Shown: positions 34,058 to 44,131 of the stretch, one piece after another | How the letters are laid out: every line of letters begins with the position of its first letter | Numbering within the stretch: the first letter of the stretch is position 1 | DNA from: an uncultured Flavobacteriales bacterium | Lineage (GTDB): Bacteria > Bacteroidota > Bacteroidia > Flavobacteriales_E > Vicingaceae | Reading direction: 5' to 3' | NCBI GenBank assembly: GCA_913048175.1 | Contig: CAJWVX010000005.1 | Coordinates: 1-52,856 of the forward strand | Length of the DNA stretch: 52,856 nucleotides | Notes under the pieces: generated by a model | Seen by the model: only the letters and a program-made list of their open reading frames with translations | Database searches by the model: none | What the model was told of the DNA's origin: nothing | Made by a program: the position numbers and the translations under genes

Positions 34058-36498
34058 TGTGGAAAAGGAATAATTTCAGTTTACTTCTAATTTTGTTACT
34101 TGTTTTATTTGCTACTAGTATAACCAGTGCTCAGCAAGTTGAAATAAAGGCAAAAAATCAGCCACTCAATAAAGTACTTATTGATATGGGTAAAAATTAT
34201 AATGTCCAATTTTCGTTCAGTGATCAATTATTATCGGAGTGTTTTATTTCGGATAATAAAACATATGAATCTCCTTTAGATGCAATAACCGAATTAGTTA
34301 AAAACTGCCAACTCACCTTCAAAATAAATGAAGGTGTTTTTGTTATTTATAAACCAACTTTTCAAAAAAAAACGGATAAAAAAACATTAAAAGGAATCAT
34401 AATTGATGTAATTAATGGTGAAGCCTTACCTTATGCTAACATTCAAATTAACTCTACAGCCATAACTACCGATAGTAAGGGGGGATTCTCGTTCAAATCA
34501 CAAGATTCTTCTTTTCTCATAAATGTGTCCTATGTAGGATATTATTCAAAAGATACTTTGGTTAACGGTGTCTCCTTACTTAAGATTAAATTAACTCCTT
34601 CTACAGTGGGATTACAAGAGTTTGTCGTTAGCTCCAATTCGGACATGCAAATTGCTACAACTGGCAAACGCTCAGGTTTAGTTAAAGTTAATGCTAAAGT
34701 TGCTCAATTCCTTCCAGGAAATAGATCTAACACGGTATTTAATATCCTTCGTTTGCAACCAGGAATACTGGCTGCAGGAGAGCAGTCTAACGATTATTTA
34801 CTCTGGGGATCTTACAAAGGGCAAACACAAATAATTTTTGATGGCATCACATTATTTAATATAGGAAGTACAAATGACAATATTGGAGCCATAAATCCAT
34901 TTATTGTAAAGGATATTGAAGTTTATAAAGGGGGGTACAATTCTCAATTAGGAGATAGAGCAGGAGGTGTTGTAAATATAACAGGAGCCATAGGGCAATA
35001 TCAGAAATTCAGTTCTCAGATTTCAATTGATAACCAACTAACCAACGGTTCGATAAATATTCCTCTAGGTAAAAAAAATGTACTTCAATTTATGTTCAGA
35101 AAATCCTATTTCGATTTGGTGGATATCAAAAGTGATAAAGAGTATGACGATTCATATACCATTGACCAAAAATTTACCGATGTTAATTTTAAGCTAAGTG
35201 GTTTCGGAGATAATGGAGATCAATATTCCATCAGTTTATTAGGTAATAAAGATGATGTGGCTTATGACGTAGCGGATAAAAAGAATGACCTATTTTCGCG
35301 TTATCACAAAAGTAAACAAGATCAATATGGGGGGGCAGTCTATTATGGTAAAAGTTGGAAAAGGTTAGGTAAAACAAATTTTACCATAGCACACTCAAAC
35401 TTAATTATCAACTCATCTGATTCTCAAAAGTATAGTGATTCGCTACAAAAAAGTGTACCAACATATAACTATTCAAATGTAACTAATGGAGTATCCGAAA
35501 CTTCTTTAAAAATTCACCATTATTTACCCACTTTTCGAAACCAAACATGGTTGTTTGGTTTCGGTTTAATTAACAATGAAACAACTTTTGTTGGCAATAC
35601 AAAATTAGTTGAAACAATTGCAAATAGAATTAATGGTTTTTTAAAAAATGATATTTCTGTTACCAAGAAAATTAGCATTGAACCTGGAATTAGAGTAGAC
35701 TTTCCTTTAAACATTAAAAAAGTTTATTTACAACCACGTATTAATGTGGTTCTAAAACCTTTAAAATATTTGAAAGTGAATTTAGCAGCAGGTATATATC
35801 ATCAATTTCTTATAGAACATCCAATTTTTGATAGTATTGGTAACAACTATAATAATTGGGGAATTACTGATGGAGCATTTAATCCAGTAATTAAAGGAAT
35901 ACACTACGTTTCTGGTATTTCATATGCTAAAAATGGCATAGCTTTAGGTTTGGAAGGGTTTTATAAGACTAATGATAATTTATCTCGAGTTACTGTTCAA
36001 GCAAATTCATTAAATCTGACATTCGCTTATGGCAAGAGTAAAAGTATAGGCTTAGATTTTTTTCTTAAAAAGAAGGTGAATCAACATCAGTTTTGGCTCG
36101 GTTACACTATAAGTAAAACGGAAGAACTTTTTACAAACTTCAGAAATAAAAATTTTCAATCTGCCCCACATGATCAAAGACATGAGCTAAAAGGAGCTGG
36201 GTTATTTAATTTTGATCCCTTTTATTTATCATTCAATTATGTATATGGTTCCGGTTTAATAAATAGTGAGCAGCTTTCTTCATCAGGTAAAATAATACCT
36301 TACAATAGGTTTGATTTAGCACTAATATATCGATTTAATATAAAAAAGTATAAATTAGAGGCTGGTGTATCTATACTTAATATGCTCAATAATTTTAACG
36401 TTCGATATAATAACTTCTCAAGCTTTCCGAACAGTGAAACGGTTTATCAGCAAGCACTCCCTTTTACCCCAACATTGATGCTGAATTTTTTATTTTAG
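34057..36498 (+). CDS. TonB-dependent outer-membrane transducer with STN domain
   Basis: An 813-residue receptor with signal peptide (about 1-25, ending SAQQ). The STN signalling domain (about 27-105) contains NQPLNKVLIDMGKNYNVQFSF, and a carboxypeptidase-D-regulatory-like beta domain (about 112-190) contains GIIIDVINGEALPYANI. The plug (about 205-310) contains ILRLQPGILAAGEQSNDYLLWG and KDIEVYKGGYNSQLGDRAGGVVNI, and a 22-strand barrel ends TPTLMLNFLF. The start is GTG, overlapping the FecR stop (TAGTG). With STN plus FecIR it should be a cell-surface signalling transducer; no SusD partner is present. The substrate is unknown; an iron-siderophore or an oligosaccharide are both possible. Confidence 0.92.
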   Translation: MWKRNNFSLLLILLLVLFATSITSAQQVEIKAKNQPLNKVLIDMGKNYNVQFSFSDQLLSECFISDNKTYESPLDAITELVKNCQLTFKINEGVFVIYKPTFQKKTDKKTLKGIIIDVINGEALPYANIQINSTAITTDSKGGFSFKSQDSSFLINVSYVGYYSKDTLVNGVSLLKIKLTPSTVGLQEFVVSSNSDMQIATTGKRSGLVKVNAKVAQFLPGNRSNTVFNILRLQPGILAAGEQSNDYLLWGSYKGQTQIIFDGITLFNIGSTNDNIGAINPFIVKDIEVYKGGYNSQLGDRAGGVVNITGAIGQYQKFSSQISIDNQLTNGSINIPLGKKNVLQFMFRKSYFDLVDIKSDKEYDDSYTIDQKFTDVNFKLSGFGDNGDQYSISLLGNKDDVAYDVADKKNDLFSRYHKSKQDQYGGAVYYGKSWKRLGKTNFTIAHSNLIINSSDSQKYSDSLQKSVPTYNYSNVTNGVSETSLKIHHYLPTFRNQTWLFGFGLINNETTFVGNTKLVETIANRINGFLKNDISVTKKISIEPGIRVDFPLNIKKVYLQPRINVVLKPLKYLKVNLAAGIYHQFLIEHPIFDSIGNNYNNWGITDGAFNPVIKGIHYVSGISYAKNGIALGLEGFYKTNDNLSRVTVQANSLNLTFAYGKSKSIGLDFFLKKKVNQHQFWLGYTISKTEELFTNFRNKNFQSAPHDQRHELKGAGLFNFDPFYLSFNYVYGSGLINSEQLSSSGKIIPYNRFDLALIYRFNIKKYKLEAGVSILNMLNNFNVRYNNFSSFPNSETVYQQALPFTPTLMLNFLF

Positions 36499-36728
36499 TA
36501 TAATTAGAGTAATTCTTATAAATTAATAATTGGGTAGAATAAATGATTAGTTATATCATAATATTATGGTAGTTAGTGTTTTTTGCATGAGCGATACTGG
36601 TTAGTTAAAGGCTTGCTTGTAGTTGAATGAATCAAGAAAGCGAAGTCTTCTTAAGTATTTAATTAGTAGTGTGTGAGTTGATTGTTTTTTTTGTTTAACT
36701 TTATCAATAAATTATTAAACAATAAGCT

Positions 36729-37361
36729 ATGGATATTGAAAACGTTATTACTCATTACAGCGAGTACGTCTTAAAACACAACAAGAGGCCTACTAATGTT
36801 TATAATTTTTGTGAACACTTAAAAATTGATGAAGATCAGTTTTATGCTCATTTTTCTTCTTTTGAGCAATTGGAATCTAGCATGCTGTCAAGAATGGTGG
36901 ACAATGCCGTTGCATTAACAGTAAAAGATAACGAGGAAAATGAAGCTGAAATTGATGCTAAGCATCAATTGCTTACCTTTTATTTAACATTAGTAGAGGT
37001 TTTTAAATCCAACCGATCATTGGTTCTTTTTTTATTGCCCCAATGCAAAAATGAAATGGCTTCTTTAAAAAAGCTTCATAAAAGTAGAGAACGGTTTTTT
37101 AGCTTTATTGCTACACTTGATATCTCGTTGGATTTAATGTCGTTTATTCCTGATACGAGTGTTAAGGAAAAAACGATTAAAGCAGCAGCATGGCTGCAAT
37201 TTATTTCTATCCTTAAATTTTGGCTTCAAGATAACTCTAAAGGATTTGAAAAGACTGATATTTTTATCGAAAAATCGCTTAAATTTAGTTTTGAGCTTTC
37301 TGAGTCTAACGTGTTAAATAGCATTGTTGACTTAGGAAAATTTATGATGAAGAAGAAATGA
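36729..37361 (+). CDS. TetR-family transcriptional regulator
   Basis: A 210-residue, mostly helical protein. The N-terminal 60 residues contain a TetR-like helix-turn-helix (YNFCEHLKIDEDQFYAHFSSFEQLESSM), and the rest would form a ligand/dimerisation domain. It overlaps the ABC1 kinase gene by four bases (ATGA), so it probably regulates its own operon. A TAACTTTA element at 36696-36703 is a candidate -7 site 25 bases upstream of the ATG. The HTH is somewhat divergent, hence moderate confidence in DNA binding. Confidence 0.75.
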   Translation: MDIENVITHYSEYVLKHNKRPTNVYNFCEHLKIDEDQFYAHFSSFEQLESSMLSRMVDNAVALTVKDNEENEAEIDAKHQLLTFYLTLVEVFKSNRSLVLFLLPQCKNEMASLKKLHKSRERFFSFIATLDISLDLMSFIPDTSVKEKTIKAAAWLQFISILKFWLQDNSKGFEKTDIFIEKSLKFSFELSESNVLNSIVDLGKFMMKKK

Positions 37362-38674
37362 AAACAATCGATAAAATACCCACAACAAAAATTCAGAGGG
37401 CCTCAAAAATGTTGAAGTTCGGATCACAGGTAGGTGCAAATTATATTAAGTATTTTGGAGAGAAATTGGTTTCAGACCCCGTAATTGCTAAAACACGATT
37501 AGACGAAGCAAATGCAGAAGATATTTATAATGGACTGAGCGAATTAAAAGGAAGTGCCTTAAAGGTTGCTCAAATGATGAGTATGGATGAAGAACTTCTT
37601 CCAAAAGCATTTGTAGAGAAATTCTCTTTAGCTCAATTTAGTGTTCCTCCATTGTCAGCTCCATTATCCAAAAAAGTTATTTCAAAAGAGTTGGGAGGTG
37701 ATCCCAAAAAGAAGTTCGATAAAATTAATTATACAAGTTCCTATGCTGCTAGTATTGGTCAAGTTCATGAAGCTTGGATTGCTGACCAGAAATTTGCCCT
37801 TAAAGTCCAATATCCTGGTGTTGCAGAAAGTATTTCTTCAGACCTAAATTTGATTAAACCCTTTGCGCTTCGAATGTTTAACTTGAAAGGTGCAGACGTA
37901 GAGGACTATTTTTTAGAGGTTAAAAATAAGCTGTATGAAGAGACAAATTATGAATTAGAGTTAGCTCAGCTCAATGAAATTTCAGCTGCATGTAAGCATA
38001 TCGATGGGCTTATTTTTCCAAAAGCGTTCAAAGAATTTTCATCCAAAAATTTGTTAACAATGGAATGGATGGAGGGGTTTCATCTTTCAGAATATACTCA
38101 ATCAAAAGCTTCTATTGAAGAACGTAATGAGGTGGCGCAAACCTTGTGGGATTTTTTTATGTATCAAATCCACGTTTTACAAAAAGTGCATGCAGATCCT
38201 CATCCAGGAAATTTTTTAGTAACTACCAATAATAAATTAATAGCTTTAGATTTTGGTTGTGTTAAAGTTTTGCCAAAAGAATTTTATGATCCTTATTTTG
38301 AGTTAACTAAAATGGAGAACATTACCAATTCAAAAAAATTATTGGTTTTATTGGATGAACTTGAAATGGTTTTAGAGGATGATAATTTTGAAGAAAGGAA
38401 ACTACTAACAGATACTTTTGAAGATGTACTATCTATTTTAAATCGACCTTTTCAGTTTGAAAAATTTGACTTTAGCCAGCCAGCTTTTTTTAATGATTTA
38501 CTTAAATTAGGAAGTACTTTAAAAGATAATAAACGTTTAAGAAAATTAAATGGAAGTAGAGGTTCTAAACATTTTCTTTATGTTAATCGTACGCTTTTTG
38601 GATTGCTTGGATTGATGAATTCTTTAAAGGCAGGTCCAATACAAGTTATGAATTATAAAAAATATAAAGCATGA
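37358..38674 (+). CDS. ABC1/AarF/UbiB-family atypical kinase, ADCK3-like
   Basis: A 438-residue atypical kinase. The family hallmarks are GSALKVAQMMSMDEELLP (the KxGQ helix, here KVAQ with Gly replaced by Ala), SYAASIGQVHEAW (the Ala-rich nucleotide loop) and FALKVQYPGVAESISSDLN (catalytic Lys). HADPHPGNFLV and ALDFGCVKVLP supply the catalytic and metal sites. The KVQYPGVAxSIxSD block is closer to mitochondrial ADCK3/COQ8 than to E. coli UbiB. COQ8 proteins support quinone biosynthesis through an ATPase-like activity. The association with a TetR regulator and a small unknown protein suggests stress-regulated lipid or quinone handling; this is inference. Confidence 0.88.
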   Translation: MKTIDKIPTTKIQRASKMLKFGSQVGANYIKYFGEKLVSDPVIAKTRLDEANAEDIYNGLSELKGSALKVAQMMSMDEELLPKAFVEKFSLAQFSVPPLSAPLSKKVISKELGGDPKKKFDKINYTSSYAASIGQVHEAWIADQKFALKVQYPGVAESISSDLNLIKPFALRMFNLKGADVEDYFLEVKNKLYEETNYELELAQLNEISAACKHIDGLIFPKAFKEFSSKNLLTMEWMEGFHLSEYTQSKASIEERNEVAQTLWDFFMYQIHVLQKVHADPHPGNFLVTTNNKLIALDFGCVKVLPKEFYDPYFELTKMENITNSKKLLVLLDELEMVLEDDNFEERKLLTDTFEDVLSILNRPFQFEKFDFSQPAFFNDLLKLGSTLKDNKRLRKLNGSRGSKHFLYVNRTLFGLLGLMNSLKAGPIQVMNYKKYKA

Positions 38675-39096
38675 TACTTAATACCACTTATTTAGAAAAA
38701 GATGTTGTTAAAAAGATTAATACTCTAGTAGGAGAGCCCTTTTCTTTCCTCAAAAGGATTAAGATGAAAGGTGTTGGCTCTCATCGTATGATTATTGATG
38801 ATTTTAGTGAAGGGTTTAAGGATTTTTTCACTCAAAATATGAGTTTACGCTATTGTAACTTTGAACTTCGGCCTAATGGAATTATGGTTCATTTTAACCA
38901 TCAACATGGACGATATTCGTGGGTTATTCCTTATTATCGTTTAAGTATGTTTCGATCAGATTCATTTAGTGTACATGCCGAAGGTGAGTTTCTTCGCATT
39001 AGAAAGGATAATAATTTGAAAATAAATTCAAAACTTATCAAACGTATTTTATCGTTAAAGGAGATAAATGTGAGAGAATTTAGACCAATTGATTGA
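38671..39096 (+). CDS. Conserved-looking protein of unknown function, third gene of the TetR/ABC1 operon
   Basis: A 141-residue protein without signal peptide or membrane helix. It has an N-terminal helical part (YLEKDVVKKINTLVGEPFSFL) and a beta-rich centre with many aromatic residues (SHRMIIDDF, IMVHFNHQHGRYSWVIPYYRLSMF). Its four-base overlap with the ABC1 kinase gene implies translational coupling and equal dosage. I do not recognise a family. Confidence 0.8.
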   Translation: MILNTTYLEKDVVKKINTLVGEPFSFLKRIKMKGVGSHRMIIDDFSEGFKDFFTQNMSLRYCNFELRPNGIMVHFNHQHGRYSWVIPYYRLSMFRSDSFSVHAEGEFLRIRKDNNLKINSKLIKRILSLKEINVREFRPID

Positions 39097-39625
39097 TGCT
39101 GGTTAGGAAGACTCACTTTTAAGTAATTAATATTATAAGCTAAAGTTTAGTTAATTTTAGGTTCTATTTTCATATATAAAAAAGTATGAATCATTGATCT
39201 AGGTTTTGTTAATTTAGTTCGTACTTCATTTAGTAAAGTTTGAAAGTTTATTTTAAGCTCATTACTTGTAGTAGAATTACCTATACAGTTTTTTTTTACT
39301 TGTTATTCTTTGTATAGAGTTTATGTTTGAGTTAAACAAGTCTATGTTTCCGTGTTTTGTTAACTATACTAAAACGGTAACAGTTCCTTATATTTCATAA
39401 GTTTTATCTACATGATTATAAGTCATTTCGCCTTTTCTAATTGAGATTTTTATTTTGGCTTCAGATCAGAATAAATATCAACCTCTAACAACAGTTCATA
39501 CTTAGTTTATTATTTAAATTGGGTTTTTTATATGAAAAGAATAGTTTAGAAGTCAGAGTAACAATTCTACAGGTATATAAAATTGGTTGAAGTTAGGTTT
39601 TATAAAATTCTAATAATGGTAATTA
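39097..39625. other. Long AT-rich intergenic region
   Basis: About 530 bases between a plus-strand operon end and the converging T9SS cargo gene. I find no ORF above background, no repeat family and no tRNA-like fold. It could be decayed sequence. Confidence 0.5.
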
Positions 39626-39654
39626 AAAAAGCAGAAGGCTAACTTCTGCTTTTT
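39626..39654 (-). terminator. Terminator for the large T9SS cargo gene
   Basis: The 12-bp stem AAAAAGCAGAAG / CTTCTGCTTTTT has a 5-base loop and A/T runs on both sides, so it can act in either direction. It lies 26 bases past the minus-strand stop at 39680. Confidence 0.85.
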
Positions 39655-39679
39655 ATTTAATAATTTATATCGTTAATAA

Positions 39680-42600
39680 CTACATGATTATTATCTTCTT
39701 GATAATCGTATTTGTCTCAGTTTTGAGACTTACAAAATAGATGCCTTTTTCTACATGCTGTAGATTTAGATTGTAATTATTGTTTCCATTTCCAGTTTCT
39801 TTATTATAAACAATCTGTCCTGTTAAACTATATATTTTAACAGAAAATTTTTGATTAATAACAGAACCTAAATCTAAGGTGAAGAGCCCTCTATTTGGAT
39901 TTGGATAAATAGATATTTCAACTCTTGTACTCTCTGAAATTCCAACAGTAGTAGTAATGTTTACATCAAAGTTGCAATCGTTAGTATTTCCACATTCATC
40001 TATAGCACTAATTACAACATTAACAAGGCCTATATTCTGTATGGTTCCAGCTGTTGGAGATTGAGTTATAATCATGTTTGCTAAACTTGAACAGTTATCT
40101 GAAATAGAGGATAATCCCGTATAGTCTAATAGTACAGAACTTGTTCCATTAGATGCAATCTGATTTTGAGTTAGAGGGCAAGAAATTGTTGGGGTAGTAA
40201 TATCCTGAATAATGATTGTTTGATCAAAATTTTCAGAATTACCACAGTTGTCTGTTGCAGACCAAGTCCTTGTAATTGTAAATGCATTTGCGCAAGATCC
40301 AGAAATTGTAGCATCTATGAAGCTAATATTTAATCCGCTATTTCCGCAAGTTGAAGTTGCAGTTGCATTGCCAGTGTTTGTTGGTAAATTAGACGCATCA
40401 CATTCAACAGTTACGTTTAATGGTTGATTGGTCCAAGAAATAGAACTTGTTCCCGTAATTGTCACATCAAAATTACAGTTAGAAGAATTTCCACATTCAT
40501 CAGTTGCTGTTAAAGTAAGGTTTATATTACCCACATTAGCAATAGAACCAATGGCTGGTGATTGAGTTACGGTAATATTTCCAACAGAAGAGCAATTGTC
40601 AGAAACTATTCCTGTAGCTGTATAATCACTAAGGGTAGTGCTTATGCCATTAGTTGCATTTTGATTTTGAGTTAGAGGGCAAGAAATTGTTGGGGTAGTA
40701 ATATCTTGAACACTAATTATTTGATCAAAGTTTTCAGAATTACTACAGTTATCAATTGCAGTCCAAGTTCTAGTAATTGTATATGCATTTGCGCAGGTTC
40801 CTGCTGCTGTTAAATCACTATATGTAATATTAAGTCCATTACTAGCACAAGTTGTTGTCGCTGTAGCGTTTCCAGTATTCGTAGGTAAAACAGAAGCATC
40901 ACATTCAATAGTATTAGCTGTAGGTTGATTTGTCCAAGTGATAGAACTTGGAATTAGATCGATAATATTTACAGTATAATCTTCAACTTCACCAGAACCT
41001 GAATCTCCACATGGAAGAGTTTGGGGGTTCCATGCAGAGTCATGTAATCTTACTCTCATTGATGTAGGTCCGTTCGTTGCACCTGATGGTATAGCAATTG
41101 AAAGAGTATAAGGGCTTCCTGTTCCGGCTCCTTGAGGGAAGGTGAATTCTTCACCTGGATCTGATAGATCATAATTTTGATTAAAATCGATCCATACTTT
41201 AACTTCATTTGTGGCATATGCGTCAGTATAAGTAATTTCAAAACTCTCTGAAGTACCTTTTGTTAAATCAGTAGATATTGCAGTGTAATCAACATATCCA
41301 CTAGAAGCTGAAGTGTTATTTATCGTTCCAAAGTTTACATTAGTTATATGTTCATAGGCAATTGATGTTGAAGATGCATCACAAGGTGCAGGAGAAGAAA
41401 CATTAATGTAATTGGTTTTAATTTCGGTATCGTTATCGATGCCATTAGAAGCGAACAAGGTTACTGTGTATAATCCAGTATTATCAAATGTCACTTGAGG
41501 GTTCTGAGAGTTAGCATTTGTTCCACCTTGATAGGTTACGGTTGCTGGAGAAAACGTCCAGGTCCAGTTTGTTGGAGATAAATTTGTTAGGTCAGTGAAA
41601 GTTACTGTTTGAAGTATGTTTGGAGTAAGGTTACTAGCTGAGAAATTAGCTGTAAACAATGCCGCACCATTGAACCCATTTGAAGAAAATAAACCTCTAC
41701 CAAATGTTGCAGCAATAACTTCATTGTCAGATGTTCTCATTTGTAACATATCAACTCTCACATTAGCTAGTCCAGAACTTGATGCTATCCAGCTTGGTGA
41801 ACCATCGCTTAAAGCAGCAGTTCCCCAAACACCAACTTCTGTAGCTAGTAATAGTTCGTCATAATTGTTCGGATTAAATAGTGCCCATCTTACTGGCATA
41901 TCAGGTAAATCACCTTCTTTTGAGCCCCATGTTGTTCCTCCGTTAGAAGTGTACCAAACTGAGTTAATACCGTAATTTGTAAAAGTTACAAGGATTTCAT
42001 TTTCACTTTGTCCAAGAGCAATACATGAAACCTCTCCTGTTGGAAAAGAAGCACCTGTAATTTCAGTTGAATTTGCAGTACCTTCAGCATTAATTATTTT
42101 AAAGACTCTTCCTCCACCAGTTCCAACAAATAGAGTTGTAGAAGTTGTAGTGTATGGCGAAACACTCAAATGTGAAGCTTGAGAGCCCATCGATATAGAA
42201 AAGTTTGAAATGTTTGGAGTACCTGTTGCAGATGTTATTCTTTGTATAGTTGAGTTAGATCGAGCCGAATATAACACATCCTGGTTGTCATCATAATCAC
42301 CAGGATTAATAAAACGGCCAGTTGTTTGGTCATCTTGAATTGAAGAGAAATTATTTCCAGAATTAGTAGACCTTCTCCATGAGTTGTATACGTATGATGT
42401 AAATTGATATTGAGGGTTAGTTTGATCAATAAAGCAAAATCCTCCATCTCCACCAGTTGCTTCGGTAGTTGAGTTCATGCCCGCAGAGGTATATTTTTGT
42501 GTTCCATTATCTTGTGCTCCAGCTAAAAAATAATTAGTTCCAGCAGTTGGATGTATTGCTCCAGCATAGTATTGAGTAACATTATATCCAGTATTTCTAT

Positions 42601-44044
42601 GGTTAATAGTCGGTGTTCCTGCAGTACCGTTAGATGAGTATGCAACTCCACCATCGTTTCCAAAAAGCACATTGGTGGAAGATCCTGGTTTGTAAACTAT
42701 AGTGTGTTGATCAGCATGAATTTCTTGATGTCCAAAACCTCCATACCAATGGCTCATCTGAGACCAACCAGCCCCTCCGTTTGTTGTTTTAAATAGATCA
42801 ATTCCGCCTATCATTACTGTTAATCTGTCATTTGGATCAACATCTAGAGTCAGGTCGTACCAAGCTTGTCCTCTTGTAAAATCACTTGCTGGAATTCCAC
42901 CATCATCATCATTGGGTTCAGATTGTGTAGCCCATGCAGTTCCATCATTAGTAGTTTGTTTAAAAGCACTTAATACACTTCCTACTTCAAATGCAGCATA
43001 AATATAGTTAGCGTCAGAAGGAGCACAAGCTAAATTAACTCGGCCTGAACTTCCATGATTATGTTTAAGAGTAAATGCAGTTCCACTAGTAGAAGAATAT
43101 ATCTTCCCTCCGCCATTTCCATAAGAATTTGCATCAACACCAACCCAAATTTCATTATCAGCAGCAATGTCAATATCTGTTGGTCTTTCTGGATTTCCAT
43201 TAACATCTGGAAGAACTTGAGTCCAAGAAGCTCCACCATTTGCAGATCTTTGTAAACCTTCACTGTTTCCATGCCATTGACCTTCGTAATAATGAGTAGC
43301 AACTGCGGCATAAATAACAGATGTTCCAGTTTCATTTCTTACTACCATGTCATTAATAAAATAAAAATTTGATGTAGAAATGATTTGCGCAAAACTTGTA
43401 CCTCCATTTGTTGATTTCCAAATGCCTGCACCACGAGTACTGTTTGCTCCAAACCCTTCACCCGTACTAACGTAAATAACGTTATTGTTGTTAGGATCAA
43501 AAGCAATTGCAGTTACAGCAATGTTATCCCAAAAATCATTAACGGCCTGCCAAGTAGATCCAACACTAGTAATGTCATTGTTGTACCATAAACCTCCAGT
43601 TACACCACCAGCCCAAACTTTATTGGTAGAGATTGGATCCCAAGCCAAAGCTCTGGTTCTTCCAGCAACATTATCTGGACCTCTTTCTACCCAGGGAGCA
43701 TTTGCTGCACCCGGAAGAGTTGGAGAAGGGTTTTGTTGCATTTGCTTAGTCATTTGCAATATTGGAAACAGCTTTTCAACCTCTGGTCTTCTAAGAATGG
43801 GATTCATTGTAGCTAAATAATTTTGTTCCCATGCTAAATCAGGTCTATCCTTTTTAGGAATAGCCTTTAATTCTGTTTCAGTATACTTTTTGTTATTAAA
43901 AGGGTGTTCGTTTAAGAAATTTTCATATTCTACTCTTTCCGATTCTGTTACAATAGTTGAATTGTTATTAAAGTTTTGAATGCTAAATAAGGTTATAGTA
44001 ACTAATGAAATTGTTGATGAGATATAGATTAGTTTTTTTGACAT
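39680..44044 (-). CDS. Giant T9SS-exported beta-propeller protein with PKD, GEVED and tandem repeats
   Basis: A 1,454-residue surface protein beginning MSKKLIYISSTISLVTITLF (an upstream in-frame ATG at 44089 would precede the signal peptide). Residues about 110-795 form a sortilin/BNR-type propeller (WVERGPDNVAGRTRALAWDP and many STNGGTS/SANGGAS turns). A PKD domain (about 800-880, TNWTWTF) is followed by a GEVED domain (about 900-1026, VWIDFNQNYDLSDPGEEF, GSGEVEDYTV). Two tandem repeats of 167 residues (about 1035-1366) follow, and a T9SS type A signal (from ISIYPNPNRGLF) closes it. Likely roles are adhesion or glycan binding/cleavage; no catalytic residues can be assigned. Confidence 0.92.
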   Translation of the reverse strand: MSKKLIYISSTISLVTITLFSIQNFNNNSTIVTESERVEYENFLNEHPFNNKKYTETELKAIPKKDRPDLAWEQNYLATMNPILRRPEVEKLFPILQMTKQMQQNPSPTLPGAANAPWVERGPDNVAGRTRALAWDPISTNKVWAGGVTGGLWYNNDITSVGSTWQAVNDFWDNIAVTAIAFDPNNNNVIYVSTGEGFGANSTRGAGIWKSTNGGTSFAQIISTSNFYFINDMVVRNETGTSVIYAAVATHYYEGQWHGNSEGLQRSANGGASWTQVLPDVNGNPERPTDIDIAADNEIWVGVDANSYGNGGGKIYSSTSGTAFTLKHNHGSSGRVNLACAPSDANYIYAAFEVGSVLSAFKQTTNDGTAWATQSEPNDDDGGIPASDFTRGQAWYDLTLDVDPNDRLTVMIGGIDLFKTTNGGAGWSQMSHWYGGFGHQEIHADQHTIVYKPGSSTNVLFGNDGGVAYSSNGTAGTPTINHRNTGYNVTQYYAGAIHPTAGTNYFLAGAQDNGTQKYTSAGMNSTTEATGGDGGFCFIDQTNPQYQFTSYVYNSWRRSTNSGNNFSSIQDDQTTGRFINPGDYDDNQDVLYSARSNSTIQRITSATGTPNISNFSISMGSQASHLSVSPYTTTSTTLFVGTGGGRVFKIINAEGTANSTEITGASFPTGEVSCIALGQSENEILVTFTNYGINSVWYTSNGGTTWGSKEGDLPDMPVRWALFNPNNYDELLLATEVGVWGTAALSDGSPSWIASSSGLANVRVDMLQMRTSDNEVIAATFGRGLFSSNGFNGAALFTANFSASNLTPNILQTVTFTDLTNLSPTNWTWTFSPATVTYQGGTNANSQNPQVTFDNTGLYTVTLFASNGIDNDTEIKTNYINVSSPAPCDASSTSIAYEHITNVNFGTINNTSASSGYVDYTAISTDLTKGTSESFEITYTDAYATNEVKVWIDFNQNYDLSDPGEEFTFPQGAGTGSPYTLSIAIPSGATNGPTSMRVRLHDSAWNPQTLPCGDSGSGEVEDYTVNIIDLIPSSITWTNQPTANTIECDASVLPTNTGNATATTTCASNGLNITYSDLTAAGTCANAYTITRTWTAIDNCSNSENFDQIISVQDITTPTISCPLTQNQNATNGISTTLSDYTATGIVSDNCSSVGNITVTQSPAIGSIANVGNINLTLTATDECGNSSNCNFDVTITGTSSISWTNQPLNVTVECDASNLPTNTGNATATSTCGNSGLNISFIDATISGSCANAFTITRTWSATDNCGNSENFDQTIIIQDITTPTISCPLTQNQIASNGTSSVLLDYTGLSSISDNCSSLANMIITQSPTAGTIQNIGLVNVVISAIDECGNTNDCNFDVNITTTVGISESTRVEISIYPNPNRGLFTLDLGSVINQKFSVKIYSLTGQIVYNKETGNGNNNYNLNLQHVEKGIYFVSLKTETNTIIKKIIIM

Positions 44045-44131
44045 AGTGATTTTTTTTATTTCGATAAAATGAAGTATATTGTTTATCAACTCGTTGAATA
44101 TAAATTAACTGATTAAAAATAAAAAAACAAC

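Noticed and set aside
39097-39625. Small RNA or tRNA in the long AT-rich gap
   Set aside because: No tRNA arms, conserved-looking stem set or promoter/terminator pair delimiting a transcript was found by eye.
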